Assembly: GCF_007989805.1 (NCBI RefSeq)
Contig: NZ_BJUB01000003.1
Location: 62,001-126,000, forward strand
Direction of reading: 5' to 3'
DNA from: Cellulomonas xylanilytica
GTDB lineage: Bacteria > Actinomycetota > Actinomycetes > Actinomycetales > Cellulomonadaceae
DNA length: 64,000 bases
Shown one piece after another: positions 59,134 through 64,000 of the stretch. Numbering within the stretch: the stretch's first letter is position 1; every line of letters begins with the position of its first letter. A program made the position numbers and the translations under genes. Below the pieces are notes generated by a model, which saw only the letters and a list, made by a program, of their open reading frames with translations, was not told where the DNA came from and made no database searches.

Positions 59134-59727
59134 TCAGAGCCCGGCCGCGGGTGGGCGGCTTGCCGTTCGCCGGATCCGGAGGCCCGTCCGCGCGTAGTCG
59201 AGCCCGGTCACCACCGTCACCACCAGGGCGGCGGCCATGAGGACCACCGCGACCACGGAGACGAACCCGGGCAACGCGTCGAGCGGGAGCAGGTACAGGC
59301 CGATCGCGACCGACTGCAGCACGGTCTTCAGCTTGCCGCCGCGCGACGCGGGCAGCACCACGTAGCGCAGGAGGAAGAACCGCATCGCCGTGATGCCGAG
59401 CTCGCGCACGAGGATGACGACGGTCACCCACCAGGCCAGGTCCCCCAACCACGACAGCAGCACCAGGGCGGTGCCGATGAGGACCTTGTCGGCGATGGGG
59501 TCCAGCAACTTGCCGAGGTCGGTGACCTGGCCCGACCGGCGGGCGAGCCACCCGTCGAGGCGGTCCGTCGCGGCGGCCGCCACGAACAGGGCGGTCGCGA
59601 TCAGCCGGCCCGAGGTGGTGTGCCCGCCGTCGGCGAGGAGAGCCCAGGCGAAGAACGGCACCAGCGCGATGCGCAGCACCGTGAGCACGTTCGCCAGGTT
59701 CCAGGCGGAGGGTACGGCGTCGACCAC
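59134..59727 (-). CDS. pgsA: CDP-diacylglycerol--glycerol-3-phosphate 3-phosphatidyltransferase
   Basis: 197-aa integral membrane enzyme making phosphatidylglycerophosphate, the precursor of PG and cardiolipin. The CDP-alcohol phosphatidyltransferase signature D-x2-DG-x2-AR-x8-G-x3-D-x3-D is complete within TDRLDGWLARRSGQVTD and LGKLLDPIADK. About six membrane spans. N-terminus NLANVLTVLRIALVPFF is characteristic. The GTG at 59727 has a leaderless-type TAGGCT 6 nt upstream. It is followed by cinA and clgR; divergent from the CapA-like gene with only 55 bp between. Confidence 0.93.
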   Translation of the reverse strand: MVDAVPSAWNLANVLTVLRIALVPFFAWALLADGGHTTSGRLIATALFVAAAATDRLDGWLARRSGQVTDLGKLLDPIADKVLIGTALVLLSWLGDLAWWVTVVILVRELGITAMRFFLLRYVVLPASRGGKLKTVLQSVAIGLYLLPLDALPGFVSVVAVVLMAAALVVTVVTGLDYARTGLRIRRTASRPPAAGL

Positions 59728-59733
59728 CCGGAC

Positions 59734-59739
59734 AGCCTA
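59734..59739 (-). promoter_or_regulatory. Candidate -10 of a leaderless pgsA transcript
   Basis: TAGGCT on the minus strand, 6 nt before the GTG at 59727. Confidence 0.5.
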
Positions 59740-59770
59740 GATGCGCGCAGGAGATGCCCCGTCCACCCCA

Positions 59771-59776
59771 TAGAGT
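59771..59776 (+). promoter_or_regulatory. Candidate -10 of a leaderless transcript (CapA-like gene)
   Basis: TAGAGT, 6 nt, then GTG at 59783. It lies only 31 bp from the pgsA -10 on the other strand, so the two promoters share their upstream DNA. Confidence 0.5.
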
Positions 59777-59782
59777 CCGCTC

Positions 59783-61090
59783 GTGACCCGCCACGTCCGC
59801 GCCGGGCGGCAGACTCCCGTCGTCGTCGCCCTCTCGATCCTGCTGCTGCTCGTCGCCAGCCTCGGCGCGGTGGCAGCGGCACTCCGACCGCCGGTCGGGC
59901 AGGACGAAGCGGCGCCGGTCACGTCCCGGTCGTCGAACCCGAGCCCCACCCCGACCCTGACGCCGACCCCCACCCCCGATCCTGATGTGGAGCTCTCGCT
60001 GGTGGCCGCCGGCGACGTCCTGCCCCACCTGCCGGTGCTGTCGAGCGCCCGTTCGGCGGACGGCGGCTACGACTTCGGGCCGCTGCTCGAGCCCCTCGAT
60101 CCCTGGGTCCGGGGCGCCGACCTCGCGCTGTGCCACCTCGAGGTACCCGTGGCACCGGCCGGCACCGCGCCGAGCGGCTACCCGATGTTCGCCACGCCGG
60201 CGGCGATCGCCTCGGGGCTGCGGGACCAGGGCTGGGACGGCTGCTCGACGGCGTCGAACCACTCCGTCGACCGCGGGTTCGCCGGGATCACGGCGACCAT
60301 CGACGCGCTCGACGCCGCGGGGCTCGGGCACGTGGGCACCGCCCGGAGCGCCGGCGAGCAGACCCAGCCGCAGGTGTACACGCTCGACCGGGCCGGCCGG
60401 ACGGTCACCGTCGCGCACATCGCCGCGACCTACGGGACCAACGGGATGCCGGTCGACAGCGACAAGCCGTGGTCGGTGGACCGCATCGACGTCCCGGCGA
60501 TGGTCGCGCAGGCCACCGCGGCCCGGGCCGCCGGGGCCGACGTCGTCATCGCGAGCGTGCACTGCTGCGTGGAGTACCGCATGGAGCCGTCGCCCGAGCA
60601 GGTCGCCGTCGACCAGGAGCTCGCCGACTCGGGGGTGATCGACCTGGTCATCGGGCACCACGCGCACGTCCCGCAGCCGGTGACACACCTGCCCGGCGGC
60701 CCGGACGGAGCGGGGATGTGGGTGGCGTACGGGCTCGGGAACTTCCTCTCCAACCAGGACGGCGAGTGCTGCACGGAGAGCACGGACTCCGGGCTGCTGC
60801 TGTCGGCGCAGCTCCGCGGGGAAGGAGCCTTCCCCGCGCAGGGGCGCCCCGCCGGGCCCGTGCGCGTGACCGGCGTGACGTGGACCCCGATCACGGTCGA
60901 CCGGCTGGGCGGCCACCGGGTGTACGCCCTCACCGACATCCTGGCCGGTGCCGGGTCGCTCAGCGGAGGCCAGGTGGCGGACCGGAAGGCGCGCGCGACG
61001 GCCGCAGCCGGGACCGAGGCGCCCGAGCGCACCACCCCGCTGGTCGCGACCGGGCCGGACCCCGTGGTCGTCCGACGCGTCAGCGGGTGA
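59783..61090 (+). CDS. CapA-family metallophosphoesterase-like surface protein
   Basis: 435 aa. An N-terminal membrane anchor (VVVALSILLLLVASLGAVAAAL) and a Ser/Pro/Thr-rich linker precede a PGA_cap/CapA domain: SLVAAGDVLPH, CHLEVPV, STASNHSVDRGFAGI, SVHCCVEYRM and VIGHHAHVPQPV with metal-binding Asp, Asn-His and His residues. CapA takes part in poly-gamma-glutamate capsule export in Bacillus, but lone CapA-like proteins are widespread and no capB/capC is here, so capsule formation is not supported. Three or four cysteines (CC pairs) suggest disulfides. Its end overlaps the convergent GGDEF-EAL gene by 11 bp. Confidence 0.82.
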   Translation: MTRHVRAGRQTPVVVALSILLLLVASLGAVAAALRPPVGQDEAAPVTSRSSNPSPTPTLTPTPTPDPDVELSLVAAGDVLPHLPVLSSARSADGGYDFGPLLEPLDPWVRGADLALCHLEVPVAPAGTAPSGYPMFATPAAIASGLRDQGWDGCSTASNHSVDRGFAGITATIDALDAAGLGHVGTARSAGEQTQPQVYTLDRAGRTVTVAHIAATYGTNGMPVDSDKPWSVDRIDVPAMVAQATAARAAGADVVIASVHCCVEYRMEPSPEQVAVDQELADSGVIDLVIGHHAHVPQPVTHLPGGPDGAGMWVAYGLGNFLSNQDGECCTESTDSGLLLSAQLRGEGAFPAQGRPAGPVRVTGVTWTPITVDRLGGHRVYALTDILAGAGSLSGGQVADRKARATAAAGTEAPERTTPLVATGPDPVVVRRVSG

Positions 61091-63278
61091 TGTCGCCCGG
61101 CTGGGCGCTGCCGTACAGCCAGCCCTGCCCGTAGCGCCAGCCGTTGCGGTGCAGGTACTCGGCCTGCTCCTCGTGCTCGATCCCCTCGGCGATCGTCACC
61201 ATGGCGAGCTCGCGCGCCAGCGCACCCAGCGCGCGGGCGACCTTGCCGGCGGTCGGGTCCTCGGGGATGCCGGAGGTGAACGACATGTCGAGCTTCACCC
61301 CGGCGACGGGCAGGTCGCGCAGGTAGGACAGCGGCGACACGCCGGTACCGAAGTCGTCGAGCAGGATCGGCACCCCCGCCGCGGACAGCTGCGTGAGCTC
61401 GTGCCGGATCCGGGTGCCCGACGCGACGAGCGACGACTCCGTGAGCTCGACGACGATCCGGCCCGCGGTGAGCCGGTGCCGGGAGATCTCCGACAGCAGG
61501 GTCGTCGCGAACTCCCCGTCGCCGAGCTGGTCCGCGGACACGTTCACCGAGACCCACCGGGTGCGGTCGTGGATGGAGGCGACGAACTCGACGACGCGCC
61601 GGGCGACCAGCTGACCGAGGGCGACGGACATGCCGGCCTCCTGGATCAGGCTGAGGAACGACGCGGGCAGCAGGAGCCCCCGGTGCGGGTGCTCCCAGCG
61701 CACGAGCGCCTCGTACCCGACCACCCGGGCGTCGGCCAGGTCGACGATCGGCTGGTAGTGGACGACGAGCTGGTCCTCCGCGATGGCGGCGACGAGCTCG
61801 CGGTGCAGGTCGGACGGCGAGCCCATGGCCATCGACGCGTCGTAGACCTCGGTCCGTCCGCGGCCCGCGCCCTTGGCGCGGTAGAGGGCGGCGTCCGCGG
61901 CCGCCAGGAGGCCCGGGGCCCCGCCCTCGATCGACTCGGGGTCGGCGAGCGCGATCCCGATGCTGGCGGCGACGTTGAGCCGTCGGCGGGCCACCCGGAC
62001 GGGCTCCTGCAGACCGGCGTGGATGGCCGCCGCGACCTCGAACACCGCGCGGGGGCCGTCGAGGTCCTGCACGACGACCACGAACTCGTCACCCCCGAGC
62101 CGTGCCACGGTGCCCCGGCGGGCCGTCGCCGCGCGCAGCACGCCCGCCACGTGCACGAGCACCTCGTCGCCGGCGGCGTGGCCGTAGCGGTCGTTGATCT
62201 CCTTGAACCCGTCGAGGTCGCACGCGAGCACCGCCACGCGGTCGACGACGCCGGGCTGCTCCAGCACCGACTGGAGCACCTCCTGGAGCAGGGTGCGGTT
62301 GGCCAGCCCCGTCAGTGGGTCGTGCATCGCCCGGTGCGTGAGCATCTCCGCCTGGAGCCGCGACTCCGTCGAGTCGCGCACCTGGACGACGAAGTGGTCC
62401 GGGGCGCCCGTCGGGGTGCGAACGAGCGCGGCGTCGAGCGCGACCCAGACCTGGTGGCCGTCGGCACGCTGGTACCGCTTCTCGAGCGAGAACCGGTGCT
62501 GGCCGCCGCCCAGCAGGTGGTCGACCTCCAGGCGCTCCGCGGGCCTGCCCTCCGGCGTGCTGAGATCCTCCATGCGGTACCCGCGCAGGGCACCGACGCT
62601 GGTGCCCAGCAGCTCGGCGAACGCGGCGTTGGCCTCGACGATCCGCCACTCCAGGTCGACGAGCGCCATGCCGATCGGCGCGTTCTCCATCGCGACCCGG
62701 AACTGCATCTCGCTGCGCGTCAGCGCCGCCTCGACCTCCCGGCGCCCGGTCACGTCGACCAGGGTCGTGAGCACCGCCGCCGCGTCCCCGTCGCCGGCCG
62801 GCACCAGCTGGCTGGCCACCTGGACCATGCGTGCCTGGGTGGTGTCGGTGCCGGGCAGGGCCACACCGACGAGCTCGGAGTCCACCGTCCACCCCGCGCG
62901 CGCCACCCCCGTGCGGTGGCCCAGCACGGCCGCCGGGTTCATCGCGAGACCCATCTCGTTCACCAGCACCACCGGCAGGTCGGCGACGGACCTGCCCACC
63001 GACGACGTCGCGTCGATGCCCAGGATCGCCGCCGCGCGCTCGGAGATGTCGAGCACCCGCCCCGCCAACGACTGGACGAGCACGCCCTCCTTGGTCACGG
63101 CCTGCAGCGCGTCGTAGCGGTGCCGCAGCTCGCGCGACAGCTCGAGCAGCTCGTTCGCCCGCCGGACCTGTGCGCGCTGCCTGCCGAGCAGGATGAGGAC
63201 GGCGACGAGCGCCAGGATCGCGACGGCGGCGATCACCACGCTGACGACCCCCCAGGGGCCGGGGAACGCGGCGCTCAC
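61080..63278 (-). CDS. PAS-GGDEF-EAL cyclic-di-GMP signalling protein
   Basis: 732 aa. One N-terminal membrane helix ([21 protein letters not shown]), two PAS-like sensor regions (about residues 55-170 and 185-310, the second opening [16 protein letters not shown]), a GGDEF domain with an intact RLGGDEF, and an EAL domain with [31 protein letters not shown] and AEGIEHEEQ. Both catalytic sets seem complete, so it may make and break c-di-GMP. The GTG at 63278 overlaps the ftsK stop by 4 bp (GTGA), which couples it to ftsK. The ligand is unknown. Confidence 0.92.
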   Translation of the reverse strand: MSAAFPGPWGVVSVVIAAVAILALVAVLILLGRQRAQVRRANELLELSRELRHRYDALQAVTKEGVLVQSLAGRVLDISERAAAILGIDATSSVGRSVADLPVVLVNEMGLAMNPAAVLGHRTGVARAGWTVDSELVGVALPGTDTTQARMVQVASQLVPAGDGDAAAVLTTLVDVTGRREVEAALTRSEMQFRVAMENAPIGMALVDLEWRIVEANAAFAELLGTSVGALRGYRMEDLSTPEGRPAERLEVDHLLGGGQHRFSLEKRYQRADGHQVWVALDAALVRTPTGAPDHFVVQVRDSTESRLQAEMLTHRAMHDPLTGLANRTLLQEVLQSVLEQPGVVDRVAVLACDLDGFKEINDRYGHAAGDEVLVHVAGVLRAATARRGTVARLGGDEFVVVVQDLDGPRAVFEVAAAIHAGLQEPVRVARRRLNVAASIGIALADPESIEGGAPGLLAAADAALYRAKGAGRGRTEVYDASMAMGSPSDLHRELVAAIAEDQLVVHYQPIVDLADARVVGYEALVRWEHPHRGLLLPASFLSLIQEAGMSVALGQLVARRVVEFVASIHDRTRWVSVNVSADQLGDGEFATTLLSEISRHRLTAGRIVVELTESSLVASGTRIRHELTQLSAAGVPILLDDFGTGVSPLSYLRDLPVAGVKLDMSFTSGIPEDPTAGKVARALGALARELAMVTIAEGIEHEEQAEYLHRNGWRYGQGWLYGSAQPGDITR

Positions 63279-64000
63279 CGACCCCCGCCGGACCAGCGTC
63301 CGGCGTCGTCCTCCTCAGCGCCGTCGAAGTAGTCGGTCGCCACCGGCGGCTCGCCCGGCAGGGCACCGTCCGTCGTGGCGTACCGGTCGTCCTCGTCCTC
63401 GCCGGGCGCCCCGCGCAGCATGGCGAGGGTGGCCGGCAGGTCGTCGGCCTGCACCATCACCTCGCGTGCCTTGGACCCCTCCGACGGACCGACGATCTCG
63501 CGCGACTCGAGCAGGTCCATCAGCCGGCCCGCCTTCGCGAACCCGACCCGCAGCTTGCGCTGCAGCATCGACGTCGAGCCGAACTGGGTGGTGACCACGA
63601 GCTCCGCGGCCTGCAGCAGCAGGTCGAGGTCGTCGCCGATGTCCTCGTCGACCTGCTTCTTTACCGGTGCCGCGGCCACGTCCTGGCGGTACACCGGCTT
63701 GAGCTGCTTCTTGACGTGCTCGACGACGGCGTGGATCTCCGACTCGGACACCCAGGCACCCTGCGTGCGCATCGGCTTCGCGGCACCCATCGGCAGGAAC
63801 AGCGCGTCACCCTGGCCGATGAGCTTCTCGGCGCCCGGCTGGTCGAGCACGACCCGGGAGTCCGTCAGCGAGCTGGTCGCGAACGCGAGGCGGGACGGCA
63901 CGTTCGCCTTGATGAGGCCGGTGACGACGTCGACGCTGGGGCGCTGCGTGGCGAGCACCAGGTGGATGCCGGCGGCGCGCGCCAGCTGCGTGATGCGCTG
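63275..64000 (-). CDS. ftsK: DNA translocase FtsK (partial, C-terminal part)
   Basis: The last 241 residues are present; the N-terminal membrane and most of the motor lie beyond the right edge. Visible are the end of the RecA-like motor ([47 protein letters not shown]) and the winged-helix gamma domain that reads KOPS ([45 protein letters not shown]). The tail is acidic. FtsK pumps DNA at the septum for chromosome dimer resolution. It is followed by the GGDEF-EAL gene with a 4-bp overlap. Confidence 0.95.
   Translation of the reverse strand, partial: QRITQLARAAGIHLVLATQRPSVDVVTGLIKANVPSRLAFATSSLTDSRVVLDQPGAEKLIGQGDALFLPMGAAKPMRTQGAWVSESEIHAVVEHVKKQLKPVYRQDVAAAPVKKQVDEDIGDDLDLLLQAAELVVTTQFGSTSMLQRKLRVGFAKAGRLMDLLESREIVGPSEGSKAREVMVQADDLPATLAMLRGAPGEDEDDRYATTDGALPGEPPVATDYFDGAEEDDAGRWSGGGR

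Noticed and set aside
59783..61090. Capsule (poly-gamma-glutamate) locus
   Set aside because: A lone CapA-like gene without capB/capC or pgs partners does not support capsule synthesis.
1..64000. CRISPR array, tRNA/rRNA genes, IS elements or prophage
   Set aside because: No repeat-spacer periodicity, no cloverleaf or rRNA segments, no transposase or integrase motifs, and base composition looks even across the window.

Overview
This is a high-GC actinobacterial chromosome segment. Codon third positions are strongly G/C, genes are tightly packed with many 4-bp ATGA/GTGA overlaps, and the order mraZ-rsmH-ftsL-like-ftsI-murE-murF together with nrdR / LysM protein / lexA, clgR-recA-recX, gluABCD, DUF3040, DUF3046, DUF5302 and a SAV_6107-type HEPN protein is typical of Actinomycetia. 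The overall gene set suggests the order Micrococcales, possibly Cellulomonas or a close relative. That genus call is inference from synteny and was not tested. I see no rRNA, tRNA, IS element, prophage, integron or CRISPR array. The window reads as core chromosome.

Layout, left to right. 1-6.54 kb (minus): the division and cell-wall cluster, preceded by a four-copy, 10-bp-periodic repeat that looks like an MraZ operator. 6.9-11.5 kb (plus): moxR, a DUF58 protein and a membrane transglutaminase. 11.4-13.7 kb (minus): an SOS-box-controlled pair, HEPN protein plus a Y-family polymerase with altered catalytic residues, then DUF3040. 13.7-16.1 kb: spermidine-synthase-like protein, cold-shock protein and PAC2 protein. 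16.1-19.4 kb (minus): receiver-SpoIIE phosphatase, CHASE3 histidine kinase and response regulator. 19.6-26.5 kb: HelD-family helicase, serA, DUF5302, aldo/keto reductase and S9 peptidase. 26.6-29.0 kb: nrdR, a LysM cell-division suppressor candidate and lexA, with three LexA boxes and an iron-box promoter that may drive a small RNA. 29.1-34.5 kb: ldh, dinG, hflX and an RsmC-like methyltransferase. 34.5-42.1 kb: MFS transporter, thioredoxin-like protein, dapF, miaA, three YbjN-family genes around a LigB-like gene, and miaB. 42.2-45.5 kb: gluABCD glutamate uptake operon. 45.5-59.7 kb: RNase Y, recX-recA with an SOS box, an MBL hydrolase plus membrane phosphatase, DUF3046, lhr, nei, clgR, cinA-like and pgsA. 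59.8-64 kb: CapA-like protein, GGDEF-EAL protein and the C-terminal part of ftsK.

Two themes join the genes. First is DNA damage: lexA, recA, recX, dinG, lhr, nei, the SOS-box HEPN/pseudo-polymerase pair and the LysM protein. LexA boxes are visible at three separate loci. Second is envelope growth: the dcw cluster, dapF, pgsA, ftsK and CapA. At least eleven genes have a -10-like TANNNT exactly 6 or 7 nt before the start codon, which points to widespread leaderless mRNAs. Start codons were chosen by Shine-Dalgarno position, 4-bp overlaps or this leaderless signature.
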